DNA of 64,000 nucleotides from Dyella lipolytica (GTDB lineage: Bacteria > Pseudomonadota > Gammaproteobacteria > Xanthomonadales > Rhodanobacteraceae): the NCBI RefSeq assembly GCF_030160075.1, contig NZ_BSNQ01000009.1, positions 616,295 through 680,294 of the forward strand, in the 5' to 3' direction. Below are positions 54,311-63,027 of the stretch, one piece after another. Under the pieces are notes generated by a model that was given only the letters and a program-made list of their open reading frames with translations, was not told the DNA's origin and searched no databases. Within the stretch, counting starts at the first letter, position 1, and the number at the start of each line of letters is the position of its first letter. A program made the translations under genes and the position numbers.

Positions 54311-54405
54311 CGGATCGACCCGAGCCTCATGGGCACCCCATAGTGTAGCTGATGATCGGCACGCGGTCTTAAACCCCTCTCTACCGCCTACCTCGGAGAC
54401 CCACG

Positions 54406-54732
54406 GTGAGCGAACTTATCAGCCATGTGAGCGACGACGCCTTCGACCAGGAAGTGCTGAAGTCCGATACCCCTGTCCTGCTGGATTTCTGGGCCGAATG
54501 GTGCGGCCCCTGTAAAGCCATTGCCCCCACGCTGGAGGACTTGGCCAAGCAGTACGAGGGCAAGCTGCGCGTGGTCAAACTGAACATCGACCACAACCAA
54601 AAGACCCCTCGCACCTACGGCGTTCGCGGTATCCCGACCCTGATGGTGTTCAAGAACGGCAAGGTCGAAGCCACCCAGATCGGTGCGGTCAGCAAGGGGC
54701 AGCTGGTCCAGATGATCGACAAGGCGATCTGA
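54406..54732 (+). CDS. trxA: thioredoxin
   Basis: A 108-residue thioredoxin with the active site WAEWCGPCK at residues about 30-38 and the cis-Pro region [16 protein letters not shown]. It is reduced by thioredoxin reductase and supplies electrons to ribonucleotide reductase, methionine sulfoxide reductase and peroxiredoxins. Start is GTG at 54406 with GGAG seven bases upstream. It lies directly before rho, as in E. coli, with a hairpin between. The E. coli-like position supports TrxA rather than another thioredoxin family member. Confidence 0.97.
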   Translation: MSELISHVSDDAFDQEVLKSDTPVLLDFWAEWCGPCKAIAPTLEDLAKQYEGKLRVVKLNIDHNQKTPRTYGVRGIPTLMVFKNGKVEATQIGAVSKGQLVQMIDKAI

Positions 54733-54746
54733 GCGCTACCGCATAA

Positions 54747-54788
54747 ACCCGCCGTTGCGCGCACCCTTTACGGCGCTGCGCGGCGGGT
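54747..54788 (+). terminator. hairpin after trxA
   Basis: Arms ACCCGCC (54747-54753) plus GCGC (54757-54760) pair with GCGC (54778-54781) and GGCGGGT (54782-54788) around a 17-base loop. The tail GTTAGATTCC is not U-rich, so it is probably a weak or partial terminator between trxA and rho. The following leader of rho (54790-54889) is pyrimidine-rich in its second half (CTCGTCTTCCCTTCTG), a composition suited to a Rho binding site and hence self-regulation. Confidence 0.45.
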
Positions 54789-54889
54789 GTTAGATTCCAT
54801 ACCTAGTTGGGGCTGTCCTGCCTCCTCGCGCGTTCCGCGCAACGCTCGTCTTCCCTTCTGTAATTAACGGCGCCCCGTGAGGTTTGCCC

Positions 54890-56677
54890 GTGTCCGATAT
54901 AGAAAGCAAAGATTCGTCCGACGCCATCAGCGCCGAAACCAAACCCGTGACTGAAACCCGTACTCGTTCGCCGCGTCGATCCGCTGCTGCGATCGAGAAC
55001 GAGGCCAATCGCGTGCGCAGCGAGAAACCCGCGAGCGAGCCGCCTGCGCCTGTCGTGGAGCGACCGGCACCCGCGGCCGACACCCGCGTCTTGCCAAACC
55101 TGCCGATGCCTCCCGCCCCGACCGACGAAGCGCCCCGCTACGGCAACAGCCAGAGCAACGGCAACGAAGGTCAGGAGAGTCGCGAAGGCGGCCAGGGCAA
55201 TGGCAATGGCCAGCCGAACGCGCCGCAGCAGCAAGGCCAGGGTCAAGGCCAAGGTGGCAACGATCGACGCAACGACCGCAATGATCGCAACCGCCGTCGC
55301 CGCCACGAGCGCGGTCCGCGCCCGCAGGGCGGTCCCGGTGGCGGCGGTCAGCCGCGCAATCCGCATGGCCTGCCGGTGGACGACGACAATGCCGATATCG
55401 GCAGCAACGACCGCCTGATCAACCTCACCGAACTCAAGCGCAAGAACGCGATCCAGTTGCTGGAGTTCGCCGAATCGCTCGGCATCCAGGAAGGCGTCGC
55501 CCGCCAGCGCCGCCAGGATGTGATCTTCAATGTCCTCAAGGCGCACGCCCGCTCCGGCGGCGGCATCTGGGCCGAGGGTGTGCTTGAGATCTTGCAGGAC
55601 GGCTTCGGCTTCCTGCGCTCGGCTGACGAGTCTTACCTCGCCGGCCCGGACGACATCTACGTGTCGCCCAGCCAGATCCGCCGCTTCAACCTGCGCACCG
55701 GCGATTACATCACCGGACGCGTGCGTCATCCGAAGGAAGGCGAGCGCTACTTCGCCATGCTCAAGGTCGACGACATCAACGGCGATCCGCCGGAGGCGTC
55801 GAAGAACAAGCTGCTGTTCGAAAACCTCACGCCGCTGTTCCCGCGTAAAGCGTTCAAGCTCGAGCGCGGCAACGGTTCGAGCGAGGACATCACCGGCCGC
55901 ATCCTCGACTTGGTAGCGCCGATCGGTCGCGGCCAGCGCGGCCTGATCGTCTCTCAGCCGAAATCCGGCAAAACGATGATGCTGCAGAACATCGCGCAGG
56001 CCATCACGTACAACCATCCCGACGCGCACCTGATCATGCTGTTGATCGACGAGCGCCCGGAAGAAGTGACGGAAATCGCCCGCACCGTTCGCGCCGAGGT
56101 GATCTCCTCGACCTTCGATGAGCCGGCCGTGCGCCACGTGCAGGTTGCCGAAATGGTGATCGAACGCGCCAAACGCCTGGTTGAGCACAAGAAGGATGTG
56201 GTCATCCTGCTCGACTCGATTACTCGCCTCGCCCGCGCTTACAACACCGTGGTACCCAGCTCCGGCAAGGTGCTCACCGGCGGTGTCGACGCGAACGCGC
56301 TGCAGCGTCCGAAGCGCTTCTTCGGCGCCGCGCGTAACGTCGAAGAAGGCGGCTCGCTGACCATCATCGCCACCGCGCTGACCGACACCGGCAGCAAGAT
56401 GGACGAGGTGATCTACGAAGAGTTCAAGGGCACCGGCAATATGGAAGTGCACCTGTCTCGCCGCATTTCCGAGAAGCGCGTCTACCCGGCCATCGACATC
56501 AACCGATCCGGCACGCGCCGCGAGGATCTGCTGATCGATCCGGACCTGCTCGCCAAGATCTGGATCCTGCGCAAGCTGCTGCATCCGATGGACGAGCTGG
56601 CGGCCATGGAATTCATGCTCGACAAGATGAAGAACACCAAGTCCAACGATGAATTCTTCAATTCGATGAAGCGCTAA
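54890..56677 (+). CDS. rho: transcription termination factor Rho with large N-terminal insertion
   Basis: A 595-residue Rho, against 419 in E. coli. Residues about 1-165 are a disordered extension: Arg/Ser/Thr first, then Asn/Gln/Gly repeats ([18 protein letters not shown]), then Arg-rich ([12 protein letters not shown]). The remaining part has the normal N-terminal domain ([20 protein letters not shown]), the RNA-binding cold-shock fold ([20 protein letters not shown]) and the ATPase with Walker A SQPKSGKT, Walker [17 protein letters not shown] and the R-loop/Q-loop region near [14 protein letters not shown]. Start GTG at 54890 has GAGG seven bases upstream; TTG at 54884 is the alternative. 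Insertions like this are found in several GC-rich lineages. Confidence 0.97.
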   Translation: MSDIESKDSSDAISAETKPVTETRTRSPRRSAAAIENEANRVRSEKPASEPPAPVVERPAPAADTRVLPNLPMPPAPTDEAPRYGNSQSNGNEGQESREGGQGNGNGQPNAPQQQGQGQGQGGNDRRNDRNDRNRRRRHERGPRPQGGPGGGGQPRNPHGLPVDDDNADIGSNDRLINLTELKRKNAIQLLEFAESLGIQEGVARQRRQDVIFNVLKAHARSGGGIWAEGVLEILQDGFGFLRSADESYLAGPDDIYVSPSQIRRFNLRTGDYITGRVRHPKEGERYFAMLKVDDINGDPPEASKNKLLFENLTPLFPRKAFKLERGNGSSEDITGRILDLVAPIGRGQRGLIVSQPKSGKTMMLQNIAQAITYNHPDAHLIMLLIDERPEEVTEIARTVRAEVISSTFDEPAVRHVQVAEMVIERAKRLVEHKKDVVILLDSITRLARAYNTVVPSSGKVLTGGVDANALQRPKRFFGAARNVEEGGSLTIIATALTDTGSKMDEVIYEEFKGTGNMEVHLSRRISEKRVYPAIDINRSGTRREDLLIDPDLLAKIWILRKLLHPMDELAAMEFMLDKMKNTKSNDEFFNSMKR

Positions 56678-56694
56678 TCGTTACGCTGTGAAAG

Positions 56695-56725
56695 AGGAAT
56701 CGGCCGCCCAGGGCGGCCGATTCCT
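56695..56725 (+). terminator. terminator of rho
   Basis: Arms AGGAATCGGCCGCCC (56695-56709) and GGGCGGCCGATTCCT (56711-56725) make a nearly perfect 15-bp stem followed by TTTTGC. It lies 17 bases after the rho stop and is a strong intrinsic terminator. Confidence 0.92.
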
Positions 56726-56793
56726 TTTGCGCCACTCTGTGTCCCCGGTGTGTCAGCTGCTAGGATCTTGCGACCCCCCCGTTCCCTGGTCGT

Positions 56794-57459
56794 ATGCGCA
56801 TCCTGCTAGTTGAAGACGATCTCCTGGTTTCCGACGCCATCGTGCGCGGGTTGGCCACTGCTGGTTATGTGGTCGATGCCGTGGTCGACGCCGAATCGGT
56901 GCAAAGTCGCCTGGACTCCACCCACTACGATCTTGCGATCGTGGACCTCGGCCTGCCCGGCGAAGACGGGTTCGCCCTGGTGCGCCGCCTGCGCCGCGAC
57001 GGCAACGCCTTGCCGCTACTGATTGTGACCGCCCGCGACGGCCTGGACGACCGCGTCAACGCGCTGGATCTCGGTGCCGACGATTACCTGGTCAAACCCT
57101 TCGCTCTGCCCGAATTGGCCGCCCGCTGCCGTGCGTTGATTCGCCGCGCCACCGCCGCTACGGCGAATGAAATGGTGGTGGGACGCCTACGCATCGATCT
57201 CGCCGGACGCCGCGCGCTGGACGATACTGGCCGCGTGCTCGAACTCACCCGTCGCGAATGGTCGATTCTCGAATGCCTGGCCCATCACAGCGGTCGCGTG
57301 GTGAGCAAGGAGCGACTGATCCAGGCTATTGTGAGCTGGGATGAAGAAATCTCCGGCAATGCCATCGAAGTACACGTTTCGCGTTTGCGCGCGAAGCTGG
57401 GCGATGCAGCTACGGTGCGCGGCATCCGCGGGCTCGGCTATCGTCTCGACGATGCGTAG
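56794..57459 (+). CDS. OmpR-family response regulator
   Basis: A 221-residue regulator. Receiver: MRILLVEDDLLVSDAIV with the acidic pair, phosphoacceptor D51 in IVDLGLPGEDGF, Thr in IVTARDGLDDR and Lys in YLVKPFALPE. DNA-binding winged helix: ELTRREWSILECLAHHSGRV and NAIEVHVSRLRAKLG. It resembles QseB/TctD-like regulators more than PhoP, as does its partner kinase, whose start follows after eight bases. Signal and targets are not shown by the sequence. Confidence 0.93.
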   Translation: MRILLVEDDLLVSDAIVRGLATAGYVVDAVVDAESVQSRLDSTHYDLAIVDLGLPGEDGFALVRRLRRDGNALPLLIVTARDGLDDRVNALDLGADDYLVKPFALPELAARCRALIRRATAATANEMVVGRLRIDLAGRRALDDTGRVLELTRREWSILECLAHHSGRVVSKERLIQAIVSWDEEISGNAIEVHVSRLRAKLGDAATVRGIRGLGYRLDDA

Positions 57460-57467
57460 GTCACGCC

Positions 57468-58958
57468 ATGTTCTCGGGCGCTAATCCCCGGCGCGCCCCC
57501 AGCGTCCGCGGCCGCCTGCTCGGCTATTTGCTGCTGCCGCTCCTGCTGCTGATGATCGCCAGTATCTGGGCCGACCATCGCACCTTTGTCACCCCGATGT
57601 ACGACACCTTCGATCGTGCGCTATCGCGCGCGGCAGTCGCTATCGCGGCGCATGTACAACGAGCGCCGGACGGAGAGCTCTACCTCGAAAGACCGGATCC
57701 AGGCCCTATTCCGCTGCATGCTTCCGGCACTCCACCCTTGCAGCCACCTTCTGGCAACGAGCACGGCAAACCACCTATACGCTTCGATGCCGGCAACCGA
57801 CCGATGTCGTGGATGCGACTTTATCCCGGCGCGCGGGATAGCTTTGTGTACCGGGTCAGCGTTCCAGACGGCCGAACCGTGGCGGGCGATGCTGGGTTGC
57901 CCATCGCGGAAAGCAATGAAATAGACAACCTGACCTACAACAACACAACCTACAAACAGCTGCCCTTACGCGTCGTCAGTTATCACACGACGGTCAGCGG
58001 CCAACCGCTGGTGGTCACGGTAGGCGAGACCGTGCATCGACGCGACATGGTCGTGCGCCGACTGGACACCGTCATCGGAATAAGCGACGGGATCCAGCTG
58101 CTGCTGGTACTGGGCTTGTGTCTGTTCGGCATCACGGTGGCGTTACGTCCGATCAACCGACTGCGTGATCAGATCATGCGCCACCCGCCGCAATCGCTGC
58201 ACCCGCTGCCGCTGGAACCCGTGCCGGGCGAAGTGCGCCCCCTGGTGGAGTCGCTCAATACATTGCTGGTGACGGTTCGCGATTCCACGCTTGCCCAACA
58301 ACACTTTCTGACCAATGCCGCCCACCAGTTGCGCACACCACTCACGGGGTTAAAGGCACAACTGGAAGTGCTGGCGAACGAAACCCAGGACCACGCACAG
58401 CAAGAGCGCATCTCGCGCCTGCAAGGCAGCGTGGATCGCTTGGCCCACACCGCCAACCAGTTGCTCGCCCTTGCGCGAGCGGAGCCGTCCGCGCACGGTC
58501 CCGGCGATTTTGTTGCGATCCAGCTCGACACCCTGATCGGCACCGTAGTCGATTCGATGCTGGATAGGGCGCTGGCCCACGACATCGACCTCGGCGCCGA
58601 ATGCGAACCGGCGCAGGTCCATGGCGTCTACTGGTTGCTGCACGAGTTGCTGATCAACCTGCTCGATAACGCGCTACGCCATACGCCCGATGGCGGCAAT
58701 ATCACGCTCCGCTGCGGCCTCCACCGTGGCTCGCCGTATCTGGAAGTGGAGGACAGCGGCCCCGGCGTTCCGATCGCCGAACGCGAACGCGTGCGCGAAC
58801 GCTTCTATCGTGCCGCCGGAAGCGATTTGCAGAGCAGCGGCCTGGGCCTGGCGATCGTCGAGGAAATTGCACGCAGTCATCGCGCGCGTTTCGAAATTCT
58901 GGATGCGCTTCAGGGCAGCGGCGCGCGGATGCGCATTGAATTCCCTGCACATGCGTAA
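57468..58958 (+). CDS. sensor histidine kinase, TctE/QseC-like
   Basis: A 496-residue sensor with transmembrane helices at about 18-36 and 208-226. The periplasmic region of about 170 residues has the 2CSK_N-like layout of TctE/QseC sensors. A short HAMP region (about 227-270) precedes the phosphoacceptor H286 in LTNAAHQLRTPLTGLKAQLE. ATPase motifs are the N-box LLINLLDNALRHTPDGGNI, G1 VEDSGPGVP and G2 SSGLGLAIVEEI. It is eight bases after the response regulator and forms a two-gene operon. In this family the ligand is often a small carboxylate or cation, but that is not visible here. Confidence 0.93.
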   Translation: MFSGANPRRAPSVRGRLLGYLLLPLLLLMIASIWADHRTFVTPMYDTFDRALSRAAVAIAAHVQRAPDGELYLERPDPGPIPLHASGTPPLQPPSGNEHGKPPIRFDAGNRPMSWMRLYPGARDSFVYRVSVPDGRTVAGDAGLPIAESNEIDNLTYNNTTYKQLPLRVVSYHTTVSGQPLVVTVGETVHRRDMVVRRLDTVIGISDGIQLLLVLGLCLFGITVALRPINRLRDQIMRHPPQSLHPLPLEPVPGEVRPLVESLNTLLVTVRDSTLAQQHFLTNAAHQLRTPLTGLKAQLEVLANETQDHAQQERISRLQGSVDRLAHTANQLLALARAEPSAHGPGDFVAIQLDTLIGTVVDSMLDRALAHDIDLGAECEPAQVHGVYWLLHELLINLLDNALRHTPDGGNITLRCGLHRGSPYLEVEDSGPGVPIAERERVRERFYRAAGSDLQSSGLGLAIVEEIARSHRARFEILDALQGSGARMRIEFPAHA

Positions 58959-59024
58959 GTAATTACTTTCACATACGTAGGTTCAGGCCGTAGCTGTACT
59001 GTCACGTACAATTTATTTTCGCTC

Positions 59025-59066
59025 GCCCCCTTTTGGGGGCTGTGCAGCGCCTCCATAGTCGGAGGC
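59025..59066 (+). promoter_or_regulatory. tandem hairpins in gshA leader
   Basis: GCCCCC (59025-59030) pairs with GGGGGC (59035-59040) around TTTT. Eight bases further GCCTCC (59049-59054) pairs with GGAGGC (59061-59066) around ATAGTC. A -10-like TACAAT (59007-59012) precedes both, so they would be close to the 5' end of the gshA transcript. The second ends 26 bases before the GTG start; its GGAGGC arm could be a decoy or sequestered Shine-Dalgarno-like sequence. Confidence 0.5.
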
Positions 59067-59092
59067 TATTCCCGTGCGATGAGGCTTGCCAC

Positions 59093-60460
59093 GTGTCCAT
59101 CCCCAGTGCCGTCAAGAGCACCCCCATCCACGGTCGCCAGCAGTTGATCGATTACCTCGCCGCCGGCGAAAAGCCGCGCGACGCCTGGCGCATCGGCACC
59201 GAGCACGAGAAGTTCGGTTTCCGCACCGACGATCTGCGTCCACCTACTTTCGAGGGGGATCACGGCATCCGTGCGCTGCTTGAAGGGATCGCCGCCCGCT
59301 ACGGCTGGGATATCGCCCGCGAAGGCGAGATTCCGGTGGCGCTGACTCGCGGCCAAGCCAACATCACGCTCGAACCGGCCGGCCAGCTGGAGCTTTCAGG
59401 CGCCCCGCTGGAGACCATTCACCAGACGTGTTCCGAAGTGAACAGCCATCTGGAGGAAGTGCGCTCCGTCGCCGACGGCATGGGCCTGGGTTTCCTCGGC
59501 ATGGGTTTCCAACCCAAGTGGCGCCGCGACGAGATGCCGTGGATGCCGAAAGGCCGCTACAAGATCATGCGCGAATACATGCCCAAGGTCGGCTCCCTGG
59601 GACTGGACATGATGACGCGCACCTGCACCGTGCAGGTGAACCTCGATTTCGGCAGCGAAGCGGACATGGTGCGCAAGTTCCGCACCAGCTTGGCGCTGCA
59701 ACCGATCGCCACCGCGCTGTTCGCCGACTCGCCCTTCACCGAGGGCAAGCCCAATGGTTATCTGTCGTATCGCTCGCACGTATGGACCGACACCGACGCA
59801 GACCGCACTGGCATGCTCGATTTCGTGTTCGAAGAGGGCTTCGGCTACGAGCGCTACGTGGATTACATCCTCGATGTACCGATGTATTTCAGCTACCAGA
59901 ACGGTCGCTACATCGATCTGGCAGGCAAAGATTTCAAGCGGTTCATGGACGGCACACTCGACGCCCTGCCCGGCACGCGCGCCACGATGAAGGACTGGGC
60001 CGACCACCTCACCACCGCCTTCCCCGAAGTGCGCCTGAAGCAATACCTGGAAATGCGCGGCGCCGACGGCGGTCCCTGGAATCGCCTGTGTGCATTGCCC
60101 GCGCTGTGGGTTGGTCTGCTTTACGACGACGACGCGCTGTATGCCGCATGGGATTTGGTGAAGGACTTCACTCGCGAGGAACGCCACGCGCTGCGCGATG
60201 GCGTGCCGAAGCATGGATTGAAGCTACCGTTCCGCCAGGGCACGGTGCGCGATCTCGCACATGAAACCTTGCAGATCGCCTCGCATGGTCTCAAGCGCCG
60301 CCATCGGCTCAATCGCAACGGCGCTGACGAAAGCATTTTCCTGGAACCGATGATCGAAATCGTCCACGCCAACCAGACTCCGGCCGAACGCAAGCTCGAA
60401 TTGTTCCATGGCGAATGGAACGGCAGCGTCGATCCGGTGTTCAAGGATTTCGCGTATTGA
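59093..60460 (+). CDS. gshA: glutamate-cysteine ligase, plant type
   Basis: A 455-residue enzyme making gamma-glutamylcysteine, the first step of glutathione synthesis. The residues [53 protein letters not shown] and [19 protein letters not shown] are those of the plant/alphaproteobacterial GCL family (TIGR01436-like), not the E. coli GshA family. Start: GTG at 59093 with GAGG eight bases upstream; a longer frame from 59033 would run through the leader hairpins. Its stop overlaps the start of the exporter gene (TTGA, four bases). It is near the bufferin operon, another thiol system. Confidence 0.95.
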   Translation: MSIPSAVKSTPIHGRQQLIDYLAAGEKPRDAWRIGTEHEKFGFRTDDLRPPTFEGDHGIRALLEGIAARYGWDIAREGEIPVALTRGQANITLEPAGQLELSGAPLETIHQTCSEVNSHLEEVRSVADGMGLGFLGMGFQPKWRRDEMPWMPKGRYKIMREYMPKVGSLGLDMMTRTCTVQVNLDFGSEADMVRKFRTSLALQPIATALFADSPFTEGKPNGYLSYRSHVWTDTDADRTGMLDFVFEEGFGYERYVDYILDVPMYFSYQNGRYIDLAGKDFKRFMDGTLDALPGTRATMKDWADHLTTAFPEVRLKQYLEMRGADGGPWNRLCALPALWVGLLYDDDALYAAWDLVKDFTREERHALRDGVPKHGLKLPFRQGTVRDLAHETLQIASHGLKRRHRLNRNGADESIFLEPMIEIVHANQTPAERKLELFHGEWNGSVDPVFKDFAY

Positions 60461-61095
60461 TCACGGCGGCAGCGGCACACGCTCCGTTCCTGTCGGGGTT
60501 GCTGCTCGGAGCGTCTTTGATCGTCGCGATCGGCGCGCAGAGTGCCTTCGTCCTGCGCCAGGGCTTGCTGCAGTCGCACCGATTTCCAGTCGCGCTGTTC
60601 TGCGCCCTCTCCGATGCATTACTCATCGCCGCCGGCGTGGGCGGCCTGGGCATCGCCATTGGACACCATCCGCGCGCACTGGCATTCGTCGCAGGCGCTG
60701 GTGCTCTGGCGCTTGTGTGGTACGGCGTGCAGGCATTGCGCCGCGCGATTCATCCCCATGCACTGACTGCTGATACCCACGGCAAATCCAGCAGCATGTG
60801 GCGAGTCATCGCCACATGCGCCGGTTTCACCTGGCTCAATCCACATGTCTATCTCGATACGGTCTTGCTCATCGGCAGCCTTGCCTCGGCATGGCCATTG
60901 CCGGGGCCGCGACTGCTATTCGCCATCGGTGCTGCAACGTCGTCCTTCATCTGGTTCTTCGCGCTCGCCTACGGTGCGCGGCTCCTTGCGCCCCTGTTCC
61001 GCAAGCCGATGGCATGGCGCGTCTTGGACATTCTGATCGCGCTGGTGATGTGGAGTATCGCCAGCAAGTTGCTGATGTCCTTCCTCGCGCGCTGA
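60457..61095 (+). CDS. LysE/ArgO-family amino acid exporter
   Basis: A 212-residue inner-membrane exporter of about six helices. It has [20 protein letters not shown] near the start and the LysE-type [18 protein letters not shown] in the middle, with an invariant LNPH motif. These fit ArgO/LysE basic amino acid exporters. The start is TTG at 60457, overlapping the gshA stop by four bases with AAGGA nine bases upstream; this start places [11 protein letters not shown] at the N-terminus. It is co-transcribed with gshA and its stop adjoins the stop of the convergent DoxX gene with no gap. The substrate could be arginine or lysine or possibly a peptide. Confidence 0.87.
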   Translation: MITAAAAHAPFLSGLLLGASLIVAIGAQSAFVLRQGLLQSHRFPVALFCALSDALLIAAGVGGLGIAIGHHPRALAFVAGAGALALVWYGVQALRRAIHPHALTADTHGKSSSMWRVIATCAGFTWLNPHVYLDTVLLIGSLASAWPLPGPRLLFAIGAATSSFIWFFALAYGARLLAPLFRKPMAWRVLDILIALVMWSIASKLLMSFLAR

Positions 61096-61557
61096 TCAAT
61101 CCTGGGTACGAATACCCAGCCAGCGTGCCACCCAGGTGTCGAGACTGACCTTGCCTGGGCCGGCTATCAGGAACCAGAAGAAGATCAGCGTATAGACCAC
61201 TTCATCGGCTTCGACGTAGTCATCCAAACCCATCAGATTGCTCGACACCACCAGCGTCACGGCCACGATCATGTTGATGATCATTGGGATGGTGACTAGC
61301 CGGGTAAACAGGCCGAGCATCAACAGCAGCCCGCCAACCAGCTCGGTCCACGCCGACAGCGCGGCGCTGAATGCCGGGAATGGAATGCCCCATCCCATAA
61401 AGCGCTGGGTGAAACCCTCCAGGTTGTGGACCTTGGCGATGCCGGTTTCCAGCCAGAAGTAGCCGAACACCAGCCGCACGACCAGTGGCCCAAGCCAGCG
61501 CCAGGCATGAAGTATCTCGAGCAGGCGCGAGGCCTTTGCCGCCATAAATTGACGCAT
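61096..61557 (-). CDS. DoxX family membrane protein
   Basis: A 153-residue inner-membrane protein with four helices. Family signatures are LVVRLVFGYFWLETGIAKVHNL, AFSAALSAWTELVGGLLLML and LFTRLVTIPMIINMIVAV. The start at 61557 (MRQFMAAKASR) has AAGGAA nine bases upstream; the frame is open further without support. It is divergent from bufA with 275 bases between. DoxX proteins are common partners of DUF692 bufferin operons, where they may act as quinone-linked redox proteins; here the gene is on the opposite strand instead of the operon's end. Confidence 0.88.
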   Translation of the reverse strand: MRQFMAAKASRLLEILHAWRWLGPLVVRLVFGYFWLETGIAKVHNLEGFTQRFMGWGIPFPAFSAALSAWTELVGGLLLMLGLFTRLVTIPMIINMIVAVTLVVSSNLMGLDDYVEADEVVYTLIFFWFLIAGPGKVSLDTWVARWLGIRTQD

Positions 61558-61832
61558 CGCACATATTCCTTTGAATGAAGTGAGCGCATGATGCGCGAGC
61601 CCACCCATACCCACCATGTCCGTACGTCCAGGCTTTCTTGCCTTGGGTCCAACCATGCCACAGACCGGACGATCGAGCATAAAAGCGGGATGCCTGGGCG
61701 CAGCTATAAAGAGTTGCAGGCAACACAATGAACCTGTCGAGACCGATACAAGCAGGCGATACCTGCATGACGGACAAGACACCCCCCTTTGCCGCACCGC
61801 GGCGAACACAAACTTCTTACGGAGCCATAACT

Positions 61833-62102
61833 ATGAACATCAAGACAGTCAACGCCAGTGCCATGGCCGTGTTGGTGGCCGGTCTGTTCGCCGCCACCGC
61901 GGTATCCGCCGCACCGGCTGGCGCACCGGCCGGCGACCAGGCAGCGGTCAAGTGCATGAACTCGTCGTCCTGTAAGGGCCACGGCGCCTGCAAGCAGGCC
62001 ACGAACTCCTGCAAGGGCCAGAACTCGTGCAAGGGTCAGGGTTTCACCATGCAGAAGACCCAGGCCGATTGCGACGCTGCGCAGGCCGCCGCGAAGAAGT
62101 GA
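61833..62102 (+). CDS. bufA: BufA-like six-cysteine exported precursor peptide
   Basis: An 89-residue precursor with a Sec signal peptide (MNIKTVNASAMAVLVAGLFA, cleavage near VSA). The mature part of about 63 residues has six cysteines at 41, 47, 53, 60, 66 and 80, with CKG tripeptides at 47, 60 and 66. These are typical of bufferin-type modified peptides, in which DUF692 enzymes turn some Cys into thiooxazoles and copper is bound. The start at 61833 has GGAG eight bases upstream. It is the first gene of the bufA-bufB-bufC unit, separated from bufB by a strong hairpin. It resembles the CKG-rich BufA subgroup. Confidence 0.85.
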   Translation: MNIKTVNASAMAVLVAGLFAATAVSAAPAGAPAGDQAAVKCMNSSSCKGHGACKQATNSCKGQNSCKGQGFTMQKTQADCDAAQAAAKK

Positions 62103-62109
62103 TGGATCC

Positions 62110-62143
62110 GGCGGGGTCGCGCGCACATCGCGCGCACCCCGCC
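62110..62143 (+). promoter_or_regulatory. intra-operon hairpin between bufA and bufB
   Basis: Left arm GGCGGGGTCGCGCG (62110-62123) pairs with CGCGCG (62129-62134) and ACCCCGCC (62136-62143) across a CACAT loop and one bulged C. It begins eight bases after the bufA stop and is followed by CTTATCTCGAG, not a U-tract, so it is more likely an attenuating or 3'-protecting stem than a full terminator. It should make bufA mRNA more abundant than bufB-bufC mRNA. Confidence 0.75.
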
Positions 62144-62169
62144 CTTATCTCGAGAATACGAGTCACGCC

Positions 62170-63027
62170 ATGGCCATAACATCCACGACATGTTCCGGCT
62201 CACTTCCCTATCTCGGCTACGGACTCGGTTTGCGCGTGGAGCACTACGAAGCGCTGCTCGCCAACCCCGGCAAGGTCGAATGGCTGGAAGTGGTTTCGGA
62301 GAACTACATGGTGAGCGGCGGCTTGCCGCTGGTGTGGCTCGATCGTTTCCGCGAACGCTTCCCGCTGGTGATGCATGGCGTGTCGTTGTCGATCGGCAGT
62401 ACCGACCCGCTGGATGACGACTATCTCGCTCGGCTGGCTGCACTGGCACAACGCATCGAGCCGGCGTGGGTGTCCGATCATCTGTGCTGGACCGGCGTGC
62501 AGGGCGTCAATCTGCATGACCTGATGCCGCTGCCGTATACCGAAGAAGCGCTCGACCATGTCGTAAGCCGTGTGAAACGCGTGCAGGACACGCTCAAACG
62601 ACGCATCCTGCTGGAGAACGTCTCCAGTTACGTGAGCTTCGCCGATTCGCAACTGAGCGAATGGGACTTCCTGGCCGCGGTGGCGGAACGCGCCGATTGC
62701 CTGATCCTGCTCGATGTCAACAACGTGCATGTCAGCGCGATGAACCATGGCTTCTCGCCGTTGGATTATCTGCGCGGCATTCCCGCATCGCGTGTACAGC
62801 AATTTCATCTTGCCGGTTACGAGCAAGGCGAGCAATTGATTATCGACACGCACGATGCGCCCGTTTCCAACGCGGTGTGGGACCTGTATCTCGAGGCCGT
62901 ACGCCGTTTCGGTCGCGTATCGACCATGATCGAACGCGACGACAACTTCCCGCCGCTGGCCGAACTCATGGCCGAGCTCGAACATGCCCGCACGCTGGCC
63001 GAACCGCTGCTGCAGGATGCCGCATGA
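62170..63027 (+). CDS. bufB: BufB-like DUF692 (MNIO) iron enzyme
   Basis: A 285-residue TIM-barrel protein of the DUF692/multinuclear non-heme iron oxygenase family. Likely metal ligands occur in the family's order: H69 (VMHGVSL), D103/H104 (VSDHLCW), E149 (LLENVSSY), D182, N185 and H187 (LDVNNVHVSA), H213 (FHLAGY), D226/H228 (DTHDAP) and E255 (IERDDNFP). It would modify cysteines of BufA in the cytoplasm before export, with BufC helping to recognise the peptide. GAGAATACGAG before the start is a moderate ribosome site. Its stop overlaps bufC by four bases (ATGA). Length is normal (about 280). Confidence 0.93.
   Translation: MAITSTTCSGSLPYLGYGLGLRVEHYEALLANPGKVEWLEVVSENYMVSGGLPLVWLDRFRERFPLVMHGVSLSIGSTDPLDDDYLARLAALAQRIEPAWVSDHLCWTGVQGVNLHDLMPLPYTEEALDHVVSRVKRVQDTLKRRILLENVSSYVSFADSQLSEWDFLAAVAERADCLILLDVNNVHVSAMNHGFSPLDYLRGIPASRVQQFHLAGYEQGEQLIIDTHDAPVSNAVWDLYLEAVRRFGRVSTMIERDDNFPPLAELMAELEHARTLAEPLLQDAA

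Larger units (their letters stand above)
54037..54405. other. 369-base spacer between rhlB and trxA with leader structures
   Basis: No gene is supported. Read on the minus strand this is the leader or promoter region of rhlB. It contains two compact stem-loop sets, 54176-54216 and 54273-54310, described as separate features. The trxA side (54311-54405) has its own GGAG before the GTG start. There is no obvious Shine-Dalgarno site for rhlB next to 54036. Confidence 0.6.

Noticed and set aside
54037-54336. N-terminal extension of the RhlB frame
   Set aside because: The added residues are Arg/Pro rich and run through the leader stems; helicase text begins at 54036.
55195-55350. Short tandem-like repeats that could suggest a repeat array
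   Set aside because: They are codons for Gln, Gly, Asn and Arg in the Rho extension, with irregular unit length; there is no spacer structure as in CRISPR.
54803-56584. A 593-codon minus-strand open frame over rho
   Set aside because: It reads through the complement of rho, including its repeated Gln/Gly coding stretch, and has no gene character.
56794-58958. Naming the second two-component pair phoP-phoQ
   Set aside because: The sensor lacks the acidic PhoQ periplasmic patch and looks more like TctE/QseC, so no symbol was given.
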